NCBI GenBank assembly: GCA_947502355.1
Contig: CANMZP010000001.1
Coordinates: forward strand, 310,001 to 374,000
Source of the DNA: an uncultured Thalassotalea sp.
Lineage (GTDB): Bacteria > Pseudomonadota > Gammaproteobacteria > Enterobacterales > Alteromonadaceae
DNA length: 64,000 nt
Direction of reading: 5' to 3'
Shown here: piece after piece, positions 18,140-26,367 of the stretch
Layout: every line of letters starts with the position of its first letter
Numbering within the stretch: position 1 is the first letter of the stretch
Made by a program: the position numbers and the translations under genes
Notes under the pieces: generated by a model
What the model saw: the letters and a program-made list of their open reading frames with translations, nothing else
The model's database searches: none
What the model was told of the DNA's origin: nothing

Positions 18140-19438
18140 ATGCTACAACAACTTATAAAAAAAATAACACGGGTTGAACAAGCCTTAATCCTTTTATCCG
18201 TAGTCTCTCTTTCTGTGGTGATATGGCAACACTTTGGCATGACGAAAACTTACTCGTTATCCCCTGAACTACTTGCCCCAGCTAAAAATTGGAATGATGA
18301 CATTAACGATGGTGTTTCCCGCGGCCATTTAAACCTAGTTGATAACACCTTTGTGCTGGATTGCAATTTAAAAAAGTCCGCAAACACGTTTGCCTTTTGT
18401 GGTTTTATACAACCGCTAATTGATCATAAGCAAGGTGTCGATTTATCTGGCTACGACACCCTAAATATTGATATCGCTTTAGAATCAGATGCTGAAGACA
18501 CGGTAATTATCTACCTTTTAAACCTTGACGATAATGCTATAACAACCGAGATGCGTCGTGCAAATTCGGCCACCATATACCCAAGTTCTAACATGCAAAC
18601 CTACTCGTTAAAATTAACCAGTTTTTCACTGCCTTCATGGTGGTTATTTAAATTTCCGGAGCTTAAAACCCACGTTAGAGAAGCCGATATCAGTAATGTA
18701 ACCGACATTCAAATATCCAGTGGTGATAATACGGTCGAACGACAAGAAACCATTAAAGTGAAAAACATCACCTTTAAAGGTAAATGGATCAGAAAAGAAC
18801 CGCTTTATTTGAGCGTGCTTATTGTTTGGCTAGCCTTTTTCTTTACATATTTGACCTACAGGTTAGTCACCTTAAACAAGCGGCTGCATTTGAGCAAAAC
18901 CAAGACTCGAGAGCTCGCCAAGCTCAATAACTTTTTAGCCATCGAAAAAGATAAATTCGAAAGCATGGCAAAAATTGATCCCTTAACTCACACATTTAAC
19001 CGAGCTGGCATTCGAGACATTTTTGATGAAGCCATCAAAAATTTGCAAGCAAAAAACCAACCTTGCGCTCTTATTATGTTCGATATAGATCATTTCAAAC
19101 AGGTAAATGACACCTATGGGCACGCCGTTGGGGATGAGGTATTGGTCGCATTGGCCAACTACATTAAAGCAAATACTCGAAGTAAAGACTATTTAATGCG
19201 TTGGGGGGGGGAAGAGTTTATTTTGGTATGTACCAATACACAATTAGAAATTGCCAGTCTTATCGCAGATAAACTGCGCAAGGGTATTGAACAGCAAACG
19301 CTTGCACAACGCAATATCACCTGCAGCTTTGGTGTCGGCACCTTAAACCAAGACATTGCCAAAACCTTCGAAGCAACGGATAAGGCCTTGTATAAAGCCA
19401 AAAACAGTGGTCGCAATAGAGTCATCATAAGTCAGTAA
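18140..19438 (+). CDS. Membrane-bound GGDEF diguanylate cyclase
   Basis: A 432-residue protein predicted to make cyclic di-GMP. A membrane helix at about residues 15-32 and another at about 220-240 enclose a periplasmic beta-rich sensor with two cysteines. It resembles carbohydrate-binding-like sensory folds. A short coiled coil leads into the GGDEF domain, with FDIDHFKQVNDTYGHAVGD and the active-site GGEEF at 356-360. The inhibitory I-site RxxD is present as R347-D350, so product inhibition is expected. The codons for the active site form a run of nine G. The gene ends at a GGGGTCAGA inverted repeat. Confidence 0.92.
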   Translation: MLQQLIKKITRVEQALILLSVVSLSVVIWQHFGMTKTYSLSPELLAPAKNWNDDINDGVSRGHLNLVDNTFVLDCNLKKSANTFAFCGFIQPLIDHKQGVDLSGYDTLNIDIALESDAEDTVIIYLLNLDDNAITTEMRRANSATIYPSSNMQTYSLKLTSFSLPSWWLFKFPELKTHVREADISNVTDIQISSGDNTVERQETIKVKNITFKGKWIRKEPLYLSVLIVWLAFFFTYLTYRLVTLNKRLHLSKTKTRELAKLNNFLAIEKDKFESMAKIDPLTHTFNRAGIRDIFDEAIKNLQAKNQPCALIMFDIDHFKQVNDTYGHAVGDEVLVALANYIKANTRSKDYLMRWGGEEFILVCTNTQLEIASLIADKLRKGIEQQTLAQRNITCSFGVGTLNQDIAKTFEATDKALYKAKNSGRNRVIISQ

Positions 19439-19449
19439 TAAAACCAAAA

Positions 19450-19493
19450 ATTGGGGTCAGATGAACATTTTTAAATTTTCATCTGACCCCAAT
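19450..19493. repeat. GGGGTCAGA inverted repeat (copy 3), likely bidirectional terminator
   Basis: Perfect 15-bp arms, ATTGGGGTCAGATGA and complement, with a 14-base AT-rich loop. It lies between the convergent GGDEF and ggt genes, three bases from the ggt stop codon. It is the same family as the copies near 6,463 and 62,534. Confidence 0.8.
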
Positions 19494-19496
19494 AAG

Positions 19497-21287
19497 CTAT
19501 TTGCCGATGGCCTTACCTTCACGACGGGGGTCTGCACCACCAACCAATTTATCGTTGAATACTTCAATGCCTTGAATGCCACTGTTTAAGTCACGAACCG
19601 ACACCTTATGCCCCATGGCTTCTAAGGTGGCTTTATGAATGGCTATCTCGGTTCCCTTCTCAAGAGTGGTGCTATCATTGCGATTTGTTAAACGCGGTAA
19701 ATTAATGGCCTCTTGAATGTCCAACTCCCAGTCAAGTACCCCCATCATGGTTTGCGCTACATAGTTAATAATGCGACTGCCTCCAGGGCTGCCAACCACT
19801 AATCGAAGCGAGCCGTCTTTATTAAACACCATCATAGGTGCCATCGAGCTGCGCGGGCGTTTACCGGGCTCTAAACGATTAGCAACCGGCAAACCATGCT
19901 TGCTTGGCGACAAGGCAAAGTCGGTTAGCTGATTATTTAATAAAAAGCCTTCCACAAATACCGCCGAGCCAAAGGCCATTTCCACACTCGTGGTCATTGA
20001 GATGGCATTACCTTGACCATCAACAATGGAAATTTGCGAGGTTGAAGGCATTTCAATTGCGTCATCATTAGCTCGGGCCAGTTGCCCTACTTTACCCGCC
20101 GTGGCTTTGCCCATATCGTTGGTTAAAGAAATTAACTGACCACGTTGCTCAGTATAGTTGGAATCGATTAATGCCATGACGGGCACATCGACAAAGGCTG
20201 GGTCTGCCATGTATTTGGCACGGTCGGCAAAGGCTAATCGTGAGCTTTGCGCAAACAAGTGCAACGCCGTAGCAGATGTTGGCGCATATTGGCTCATGTT
20301 ATGCTGTTCAAGTTGTTTTAAAATTTGGATCACCGCCACACCACCTGAGCTTGGGGGTGCCATGCCGCATATTTTATATTCTTGATAAGGCGCACAAACC
20401 GGTGCAACTTCATTGGCCTGATAGTTGGCCATATCGGTTAATGACAACACGCCAGGGGCAATGGCTGAGCCTTTAACAGCGGCCACAATTTTTTCGGCTA
20501 TCCAACCTTTATAAAACACATCACTGCCTTGAGCGGCAATGGCTTTGTAGGTTTTAGCTAATTGTGGGTTCTTTAATACCGTACCTGCGGTTAATGCCTG
20601 CCCATTCGGGTAAAAGTAGTTACTGGCATTGGCCAGTTTTTTAACCCCTGGGTTAAAGCCCATCTTAACCAATTTGGCCATGCGTGGAGACACGACAAAG
20701 CCGTCTTCGGCTAATGAAACAGGATAATCAAACAGTGTTGACCAAGGTAATTTGCCGTATTTTTTATGGGCATCTTCTAGTGCTTTTAGTACACCCGGCA
20801 CACCAACACTTCGCCCACCAACAACGGCGTCTATCCAACGTACAGGTTTATTATTGTCATCAAGAAATAGGTCTTGGGTGGCGTCCATTGGCGCGGTTTC
20901 ACGACCGTCAAAGGTTGTTATTTTGCCCAAGGCATTATGATAGTGAAGAATAAACGCCCCACCACCAATTCCAGAAGATTGTGGCTCAACCAAGGTTAGG
21001 GTTAACTGCACCGCAATGGCGGCATCAATGGCGCTACCACCTTGCTCTAACACTCTAAAACCGGCCTCACTGGCGTATGGGTTGGCACTGGCCACCATGT
21101 ACTTTTGCGCGACAGCCTTCTTACTTTGTTGTAAGCCTGTTGCCGCTTCTGGCTCTCTATCTTCTCTGGGTTGCGTGGCGGTTTGCCCTGGCTCGTTCAT
21201 GCAAGCACTTAGGCCAATACATAAAACGAGCATGCTTAAGGCTGACAATGGCCCTCTTGTTAAAGAAGCGCGAGCGAAAATATTCAC
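19497..21287 (-). CDS. ggt: Gamma-glutamyltransferase
   Basis: A 596-residue N-terminal-nucleophile enzyme that cleaves glutathione and other gamma-glutamyl compounds. The N-terminus has a lipoprotein signal ending LSACMN, so it is probably anchored to the membrane facing the periplasm. The autocleavage site lies in MPSTSQISIVDGQGN, whose Thr becomes the nucleophile of the small subunit. The conserved GSPGGSRI and the large-subunit GGGAFILHY with FDGRETAP are present. Length is normal. It precedes the DTW-domain gene in reverse order but has its own signals. Confidence 0.95.
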   Translation of the reverse strand: MNIFARASLTRGPLSALSMLVLCIGLSACMNEPGQTATQPREDREPEAATGLQQSKKAVAQKYMVASANPYASEAGFRVLEQGGSAIDAAIAVQLTLTLVEPQSSGIGGGAFILHYHNALGKITTFDGRETAPMDATQDLFLDDNNKPVRWIDAVVGGRSVGVPGVLKALEDAHKKYGKLPWSTLFDYPVSLAEDGFVVSPRMAKLVKMGFNPGVKKLANASNYFYPNGQALTAGTVLKNPQLAKTYKAIAAQGSDVFYKGWIAEKIVAAVKGSAIAPGVLSLTDMANYQANEVAPVCAPYQEYKICGMAPPSSGGVAVIQILKQLEQHNMSQYAPTSATALHLFAQSSRLAFADRAKYMADPAFVDVPVMALIDSNYTEQRGQLISLTNDMGKATAGKVGQLARANDDAIEMPSTSQISIVDGQGNAISMTTSVEMAFGSAVFVEGFLLNNQLTDFALSPSKHGLPVANRLEPGKRPRSSMAPMMVFNKDGSLRLVVGSPGGSRIINYVAQTMMGVLDWELDIQEAINLPRLTNRNDSTTLEKGTEIAIHKATLEAMGHKVSVRDLNSGIQGIEVFNDKLVGGADPRREGKAIGK

Positions 21288-21300
21288 AAATAAATCCTTA

Positions 21301-21903
21301 TTATTGTTGTTTATTAGCTTGATGGCGGTTTGCTAAGTTTTGCACAAAATCATTAAACTGAGCAAAACTGTGTAACAGTGGTTGATACCGGTGTTGATTA
21401 TTTTCTAACATCATCAGCGCATGAGCACAAGCTTCAAGTGACGATAAGTCGGTGGCCTTATGATGTTTACGGATGCGATATTGACTGGTGATCTCCCCAG
21501 GCAAAGTGATTTTTTCAAGCCCGTGTAGGTTTTTCGACAGCTGATACATCTTGTAGGCTTTCTTCCAGGTGCCATCTAGGATCAATACGATGGTCTTTTT
21601 TGCTTCACTATCAACAAGTGGCTCGGCAACTTTTGCGCTATCATCTGGATAAAGCAGCAGCACATTAATATTGGGATCATCAATCACGTGTTGCAGCTCT
21701 TCATGTGCACTAAAGTCTTCAGCAATAAGAATTTTGCTCTGCTGTAAGCTCAAATTGGCCAACATGGCACTGCCCTTGGCTTGTTTTTGTTCACTGGGGT
21801 GCTGTAAAAACCACACCTGTACATGATTTTCGATACGGCATGTTAAATTACAAATACAGGTGACTAGCGGTCGCTCACACCTTGTGCAATACTGTCGGCT
21901 CAT
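21301..21903 (-). CDS. DTW-domain tRNA-uridine aminocarboxypropyltransferase
   Basis: A 200-residue protein of the DTW family, which transfers the aminocarboxypropyl group of SAM to a uridine of tRNA (acp3U). It begins with a zinc-binding pattern, YCTRCERPLVTCIC. It has the PSEQKQAKGSAMLANLSL segment, the family motif as LDGTWKKAYKM, and YRIRKHHKATDLSSLEA. In E. coli the related YfiP was identified as TapT; I do not assign which paralogue this is. It starts upstream of ggt, which follows in the same direction after 13 bp, so they may be co-transcribed. Confidence 0.88.
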   Translation of the reverse strand: MSRQYCTRCERPLVTCICNLTCRIENHVQVWFLQHPSEQKQAKGSAMLANLSLQQSKILIAEDFSAHEELQHVIDDPNINVLLLYPDDSAKVAEPLVDSEAKKTIVLILDGTWKKAYKMYQLSKNLHGLEKITLPGEITSQYRIRKHHKATDLSSLEACAHALMMLENNQHRYQPLLHSFAQFNDFVQNLANRHQANKQQ

Positions 21904-21955
21904 AACAATTAAACTTGAGTTCCGGCTCTAAAAATTACACGTATTATAAACGCCC

Positions 21956-22555
21956 ATGTTGAAGTTGTCTTTACCGTTAAGTGCCAATGCCGTCATTGTG
22001 CCGTTAATCACCCTAGTTTTGGCCGTGATTATTTATTTTCTGCCCGGAGCCATCGAGAACACCTTAATTTACGACCGCAGCCAAATAGCAAACGGTGAAT
22101 TATGGCGCATTCTTACGGGGCATTTGGCTCATACCAATTTGAATCATCTTCTGCTTAATTTGGCGGGTTTGGTGATGTTATGGGCATTGCATGGCGATCA
22201 TTACAACCATAAACCTGTTTTGGGGTTATTAATAAGTTGTGCCTTAATTTGTTCAATCGGCATGTATTTATTTACCCCAGAAATGCAGCGCTATGTTGGA
22301 CTGTCGGGGGTTTTACACGGCGTGTTTGTGTGGGGCGCTATAAAAGATATTCAAAAAGGCTGGAAATCAGGATACCTGTTGTTAATTGGTGTATTTGTAA
22401 AAGTTATCCACGAACAAGTGTTTGGTGCCAGTGCCGACGTTCAGTCCTTAATTAACGCCAAAGTCGCCATAGATGCACATATGTGGGGGGCAATAGGTGG
22501 ATTACTGTATTGGGTTGTCAGCGTTAAGGTAATAAAAACCGGCCATAGCCGCTAA
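21956..22555 (+). CDS. rrtA: Rhombosortase-like rhomboid protease
   Basis: A 199-residue integral membrane serine protease of the rhomboid superfamily with about six membrane helices. The catalytic serine is S117 in GLSGVLHG and the partner His is H175 in AHMWG. The GxSxxLHG form and the short size are typical of rhombosortase, which processes proteins bearing a C-terminal GlyGly-CTERM tail in gammaproteobacteria. No protein in this window has such a tail, so its substrates must be elsewhere. It is divergent from the DTW gene. Confidence 0.82.
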   Translation: MLKLSLPLSANAVIVPLITLVLAVIIYFLPGAIENTLIYDRSQIANGELWRILTGHLAHTNLNHLLLNLAGLVMLWALHGDHYNHKPVLGLLISCALICSIGMYLFTPEMQRYVGLSGVLHGVFVWGAIKDIQKGWKSGYLLLIGVFVKVIHEQVFGASADVQSLINAKVAIDAHMWGAIGGLLYWVVSVKVIKTGHSR

Positions 22556-22567
22556 TTTATCCCTTAT

Positions 22568-22683
22568 TTGCGATCTCATGTCACCCCACATTTGCGATTT
22601 CGTATCACCCCACATTTGCGATTTCGTGTCACCCCACATTTGCGATTTCGCGTCATCCCACATTTGCGTAGCAAAGTGTGGGA
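22568..22683. repeat. 24-bp tandem repeat array closed by a hairpin
   Basis: Four units of 24 bp, each containing CACCCCACATTTGCGATTTC or a close variant, follow one another. A fifth partial unit folds back into a near-perfect hairpin (TCCCACATTTGC/GCAAAGTGTGGGA, 22,656-22,683). The array lies between the convergent rrtA and cupin genes. On the minus strand it can be read as an eight-residue repeat, but there is no plausible gene. Regular 24-bp spacing without unique spacers rules out CRISPR. Confidence 0.85.
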
Positions 22684-22720
22684 TCTCCAAAGACAAAAAC
22701 AAGCCGAAAAAGGCCCTCAC

Positions 22721-23047
22721 CTATTTATAAAATACCGCCAGCCAAATCGTAGGTTCATTCGCAGCCGTAGCACTCACACGGTGTTTACAATGCGCGGGAA
22801 TATTCAAGTAATCGCCCTTTTCTAAACGAATCAAACGGCCATCTTCAAACTCAAGCTCGCCAAATCCAGAAAGCACAACCACCCATTCATGCTCGTCTTG
22901 GTCGTACCAAGCTTTGTCAGTCGCTGTTTGCTCAGGAGAAGTATGGCCATGAGAAATTATCCGTTCAATTCGTACATGTTCACTGCAAACAATGTCTTCA
23001 AATATTTCATCACTTAAATCTTCTGGAATATGTTTAAATAGATTCAC
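22721..23047 (-). CDS. Small cupin-domain protein
   Basis: A single-domain cupin of 108 residues. The beta-barrel motif contains DEHEWVVVLSGFGELEFEDG, with only part of the usual two-histidine one-glutamate metal site. The second motif is GDYLNIPAHCKHRV with both histidines. A GTG start is chosen because an AAGGAA ribosome site precedes it by six bases and gives the full domain. Substrate unknown. It lies downstream of the acetyltransferase gene by 28 bp on the same strand and is probably co-transcribed. Confidence 0.85.
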   Translation of the reverse strand: MNLFKHIPEDLSDEIFEDIVCSEHVRIERIISHGHTSPEQTATDKAWYDQDEHEWVVVLSGFGELEFEDGRLIRLEKGDYLNIPAHCKHRVSATAANEPTIWLAVFYK

Positions 23048-23075
23048 AAGGTTCCTTTTTGTCTTTACTTTCAGC

Positions 23076-23642
23076 CTAGCTCTTAACGTTAGGAATTTGT
23101 TTAAGTACCTTAGCTGGGTTGCCGCCTATAACCACATTATCACCAAAGCTTTTGGTTACAACGGCGCCCGAAGCCACCACCACATTGTCACCTAAAGTCA
23201 CCCCAGGGTTTATGGTTGCATGCCCCCCTATCCAGCAATTATCACCAATGGTGATGGGCTTGGCATATTCCAAACCGCTAATGCGCTCAATAGGGTCAAT
23301 GGGATGCGTTGCGGTATAAATGCCAACTTGTGGGGCGATAAAGCAATTTTTACCAATGCGCACCTCGGCCACATCTAAAATGACACAGCCATAGTTGGCA
23401 TAAAAGTTTTCACCAACATGAATGTTCTCACCATAATCGCAATTAAACGTCGGCTCGACATAAATTTCGTTACCGGTAGAGCCAAATAAGCCTTTAAGAA
23501 TTTGGCTACGCTTGTCTAACTCGGTAATACTCGTGCGGTTAAATTGCTCTGTTGCTAGCCTGGTTTTTACGCGTAATTCAGTTAGCTCTGGCGCACTTGG
23601 ATCATACATCTGGCCGGCAAGCATTTTTTGTTTTTCGCTCAT
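23076..23642 (-). CDS. maa: Maltose/galactoside-type O-acetyltransferase
   Basis: A 188-residue left-handed beta-helix acetyltransferase using acetyl-CoA. The N-terminal helix starts MSEKQKMLAGQMYDPS, as in Maa. Hexapeptide repeats include FNCDYGENIHVGENFYANYG, and the catalytic His lies in TATHPID. DNCWIGGHATINPGVTLGDN follows near the end. It is expected to be a trimeric cytoplasmic enzyme. Operon partner of the cupin gene. Confidence 0.92.
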   Translation of the reverse strand: MSEKQKMLAGQMYDPSAPELTELRVKTRLATEQFNRTSITELDKRSQILKGLFGSTGNEIYVEPTFNCDYGENIHVGENFYANYGCVILDVAEVRIGKNCFIAPQVGIYTATHPIDPIERISGLEYAKPITIGDNCWIGGHATINPGVTLGDNVVVASGAVVTKSFGDNVVIGGNPAKVLKQIPNVKS

Positions 23643-23794
23643 TTACTTTTTCTTTTTCAAAAGTGGCTCTAACGACACCACATATTTTTGGGTGTCATTA
23701 ACCTAGCATGCTTTAAGCAGCATGAAATTGACCTTCGATAAACCTGCAATCGCTAAGCCTTACTTAACAAAATCAAACCGACTCTGCCAATACC

Positions 23795-24274
23795 TTAGTG
23801 AAGAATGTCTTTACTGATATTTAAATGCTGACACTTATCGACTATTTTTTCGAAATCCTGATGGGAAATGCGCAGCAAATGTTGATGATCACCGGCTTCT
23901 AGGTACACCGCATCGAGTTTATCTAAGCGCATGTCGCATACAGCCCGCATATTAAACGCTTCAGCAATTGGCGGTATAGCACCATGCTCACAATCATTAA
24001 ATAATTGATACACTTGTTGCTCTTTAGCTAAGCGAAAACTGGCAAACATTTTTTCGTTCAACGTCGCTAAATTTACTTTTCTATCGGCAGGAATAATTGC
24101 CATTAACCGGCGATCTTCGTGGTCGGTTAAAATCACCGCTTTTGCCATATGATCAATTGGCACCTGAGCAAAGGCGGCACTGCTGATTGAGCTGGTACTG
24201 TGTGGATGCTCTATGCTGTCAAAGGAAATGTTGCGTTTGTTTAAATACTCACTAAGTCGTGTTGAAATGGTCAT
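23795..24274 (-). CDS. YbaK/EbsC-type aminoacyl-tRNA deacylase
   Basis: A 159-residue single-domain protein of the YbaK/ProX editing family. It contains EHPHSTSSISSAAFAQVP, the conserved lysine segment HMAKAVILTD, and CEHGAIPPIAEAFNMR with the GAIPP loop. Such proteins hydrolyse mischarged tRNAs. The ATG chosen follows a full GGAGGT ribosome site by five bases; a longer frame upstream lacks one. Confidence 0.9.
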   Translation of the reverse strand: MTISTRLSEYLNKRNISFDSIEHPHSTSSISSAAFAQVPIDHMAKAVILTDHEDRRLMAIIPADRKVNLATLNEKMFASFRLAKEQQVYQLFNDCEHGAIPPIAEAFNMRAVCDMRLDKLDAVYLEAGDHQHLLRISHQDFEKIVDKCQHLNISKDILH

Positions 24275-24443
24275 ACAAACCTCCATGGGAAAGGAAATCA
24301 CTTTAATTATAGTTGGCTATTTAGGCGTAATTACGCCATTAACAAAGAAAAGATGTCTTCGCTATAAGCGTTCGCAAACAAATAAATCCTGACCGATTAA
24401 AAGTGCCTGAATAATAAAGGTTTACCGCCGCAATAAAGGTATT

Positions 24444-24457
24444 TACCCCGCGGGGTA
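24444..24457. promoter_or_regulatory. GC-rich 14-bp palindrome in the gap before YbaK
   Basis: TACCCCGCGGGGTA is a perfect palindrome in otherwise AT-rich intergenic DNA, 54 bp past the end of the P-loop kinase gene. Just before it the motif AATAAAGGT..TTACC occurs twice in tandem. It could be an operator or a small mobile repeat. The function is not shown. Confidence 0.4.
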
Positions 24458-24510
24458 TGATTTAATTTATATATCTCAGTAAAATTAGCACCGAGATTAA
24501 TCAGCAAAAG

Positions 24511-25056
24511 TTAACGCCTTTTATGGCTTTGCGCCAAAATAAAGTCATTAATATCAACCTTAATAATGTTGGCAAAACCTTCCTCAACCGTAACCTCCTC
24601 AAAAGCCGTAAACATATTCTCCATAACAGACTCAGCAATGAACTTGCCGACTTGCTTATATCGCTGTTTATTAATTTGCAGAAGGGTTTCTTCATAGCCT
24701 TTAAATTCAAAAACAACCGCGTCAAATATGGCTTTAGGGTAATGAGACATCACGTTTTTACGATTTAAACAGGTCAAATTGGTGAGGTCCCAAACGACAT
24801 GGCTAAAGTACTTAGATTGGCTTATGGCTGTGTCAAAGCATTGCCTATGTTCTTTTTTAATCGAACTACTCGAAGGCTCCGCAAAAAACTCATGGTATTG
24901 CATCCCATATTTAACACAAAGCTGCTCAACAATACGATCGGATGAGATCAAGCAATTATATTGTAAAGACTTTACATAGTGGCTCTTACCAACACATGGT
25001 GGGCCAACTAGCATGGTGACTTTGCTAACGGAGTGATTACTAGTAAGATGTTCCAT
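24511..25056 (-). CDS. P-loop kinase-like ATPase
   Basis: A 181-residue single-domain NTPase. Walker A is LVGPPCVGKSHYVKSL near residue 17, an SSDRIVEQL follows, and VVWDLTNLT around residue 90 is the likely Walker B/DxTN motif. This pattern resembles the AAA_33/polynucleotide-kinase and zeta-toxin-like group. No antitoxin-like partner is adjacent, so a toxin role is not supported. It is the last intact gene before the accessory island on the left. Confidence 0.8.
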   Translation of the reverse strand: MEHLTSNHSVSKVTMLVGPPCVGKSHYVKSLQYNCLISSDRIVEQLCVKYGMQYHEFFAEPSSSSIKKEHRQCFDTAISQSKYFSHVVWDLTNLTCLNRKNVMSHYPKAIFDAVVFEFKGYEETLLQINKQRYKQVGKFIAESVMENMFTAFEEVTVEEGFANIIKVDINDFILAQSHKRR

Positions 25057-25125
25057 AGATTCATTCTCAATGTGAGTGAACGTGATATTTAATCTGTATA
25101 AGGATTGAGTTAATTTTCATTACCG

Positions 25126-25329
25126 TTGACACTAAGTGTCGTTGCTATTGAACCATCGACAGGTATTCGAGAAATGGCACAACAATATGCTCAAGGTGAT
25201 CCTATCCATTGGCTTAGTGAGACATTACCTAATCTAAGCAGAGTGTTTTCATTACAAGTAAACGTTGACTTGTTATTGTTGTTCTTAAGATTCCATTCTA
25301 ACCATTTAATAGTAAAAAACTTCAAATAA
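25126..25329 (+). pseudogene. Remnant of a SAM-dependent methyltransferase
   Basis: The segment reads VVAIEPSTGIREMAQQYAQG followed by DPIHWLSETLPNL. This fits motif II and the following stretch of a class I SAM methyltransferase. The next part, VNVDLLLLFLRF, is a decayed form of the usual DLILLSAVW. The motif I glycine loop and the whole C-terminal half are missing. It is a fragment, not a gene, and fills most of the 308-bp gap between the P-loop kinase and the NYN gene. Confidence 0.5.
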
Positions 25330-25364
25330 TAAGTTAGTTATAATACAAGCATTCCGTTTATCAA

Positions 25365-26096
25365 CTAGCCAGCCTTCAGCAATTTTGCCTTCTTTTTATC
25401 CCTAACCCAATATGAGGAGCCATTTGTTTTTTTGATGTCAAATAGGTCGATTGCCTGAAACAAATCCAGCATTTTCTTAAAACCATAATTTCGACAATCG
25501 AAGGAAGTGTGGTTGCTAATATGTGAGCCAATTCTAGCTAACTGAGCCCAGCCATCATCATTTTCTACTGCATCAATGGCACCACGTAATAAGTTCATCA
25601 ATTTGGTATCTGATTTAATGTTCTTCACAGGTTTTAAAACCGGCTCTGTTACAGCTTCTTCATTTTCAACTTTATCTAGATATAAGAATTTAGAACAGGC
25701 ACGGACAAACGCATCAGGTGCTTTTCGCTCACCAAAACCGAGCACTAATTTTCCATCAGCCAAAATACGAGTAACCAAAGGCATAAAATCACAATCAGAA
25801 GAAACGATACAAAAAGTATCAATATTCTTAGAGTACAACACATCCATCACATCAATAACCATAGCTATGTCTGTTGCATTCTTGCCTTTAGTTAAATCGA
25901 ATTGCTGAATGGGCTGTATCGCATTTTCGAGTAGAACATCTTCCCAAGGCTTTAAACATTGGCTCTTCCAATTTCCATACGCTTTGCGAATGTTCACTTT
26001 GCCATATTTGGCAATCTCAGTAAGGATGACATCAATTTTTGCGGCAGGTGCATTATCTGCATCGATGAATAAGGCAATATTGGCTTGTTGTTCCAT
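25365..26096 (-). CDS. NYN-domain ribonuclease-like protein with C-terminal LOTUS-like domain
   Basis: A 243-residue protein with an N-terminal NYN (LabA/DUF88, PIN-like) domain. It contains IALFIDADNAP, KGKNATDIAMVIDVMDVLYS and CIVSSDCDFMPLVTRI, which give the four acidic metal-binding positions of this nuclease fold. After a linker, residues about 165-240 resemble an OST-HTH/LOTUS RNA-binding domain (SHISNHTSFDCRNYGFKKM). Family members are thought to act on RNA. It sits at the left edge of the phosphorothioation island, divergent from the HTH/M15/methyltransferase genes. Confidence 0.88.
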   Translation of the reverse strand: MEQQANIALFIDADNAPAAKIDVILTEIAKYGKVNIRKAYGNWKSQCLKPWEDVLLENAIQPIQQFDLTKGKNATDIAMVIDVMDVLYSKNIDTFCIVSSDCDFMPLVTRILADGKLVLGFGERKAPDAFVRACSKFLYLDKVENEEAVTEPVLKPVKNIKSDTKLMNLLRGAIDAVENDDGWAQLARIGSHISNHTSFDCRNYGFKKMLDLFQAIDLFDIKKTNGSSYWVRDKKKAKLLKAG

Positions 26097-26187
26097 TTAA
26101 ATCCCTTTACGAACACATTGAACTGGTTAAGTATTTTTATAGCAATTATTGGCTAAAATTAACATAATAAATTTCACTACTTTTAAA

Positions 26188-26367
26188 ATGTCTCAAATGC
26201 CCAATAAAGAACAATGGCTAACCAGCAAAGAAACTCAAAAAGCGTTAAAAATTAGCGGCTGTGAGTTAATGCACTTAAGAGCAACCGGCAAACTCACCTT
26301 TAAAAAAGAAGGGAGAGCTTATTTCTACCTTATCAACGAAAAAGACCATGACCGACAAATTATATAA
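26188..26367 (+). CDS. Small helix-turn-helix (excisionase-like) protein
   Basis: A 59-residue protein whose core EQWLTSKETQKALKISGCEL reads as a winged helix-turn-helix of the MerR/excisionase (HTH_17) type. It ends in FKKEGRAYFYLI. I chose the ATG giving MSQMPNKEQW; a TTG further upstream also keeps the frame open. Its 3' end overlaps the next gene by 20 bp, so the two are translationally coupled. It may regulate the three-gene unit or assist DNA binding. Confidence 0.7.
   Translation: MSQMPNKEQWLTSKETQKALKISGCELMHLRATGKLTFKKEGRAYFYLINEKDHDRQII

Noticed and set aside
22568-22663. Possible CRISPR array
   Set aside because: The units abut with no unique spacers, and no cas genes are nearby.
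22502-22720. Minus-strand frame encoding an eight-residue SQMWGDTK-type repeat
   Set aside because: The period of 24 bases keeps any frame open by chance. The frame overlaps rrtA and has no start region or family.
24511-25056. Zeta-type toxin of a toxin-antitoxin pair
   Set aside because: The P-loop fits, but no small antitoxin-like gene lies next to it and the other zeta motifs are not seen.
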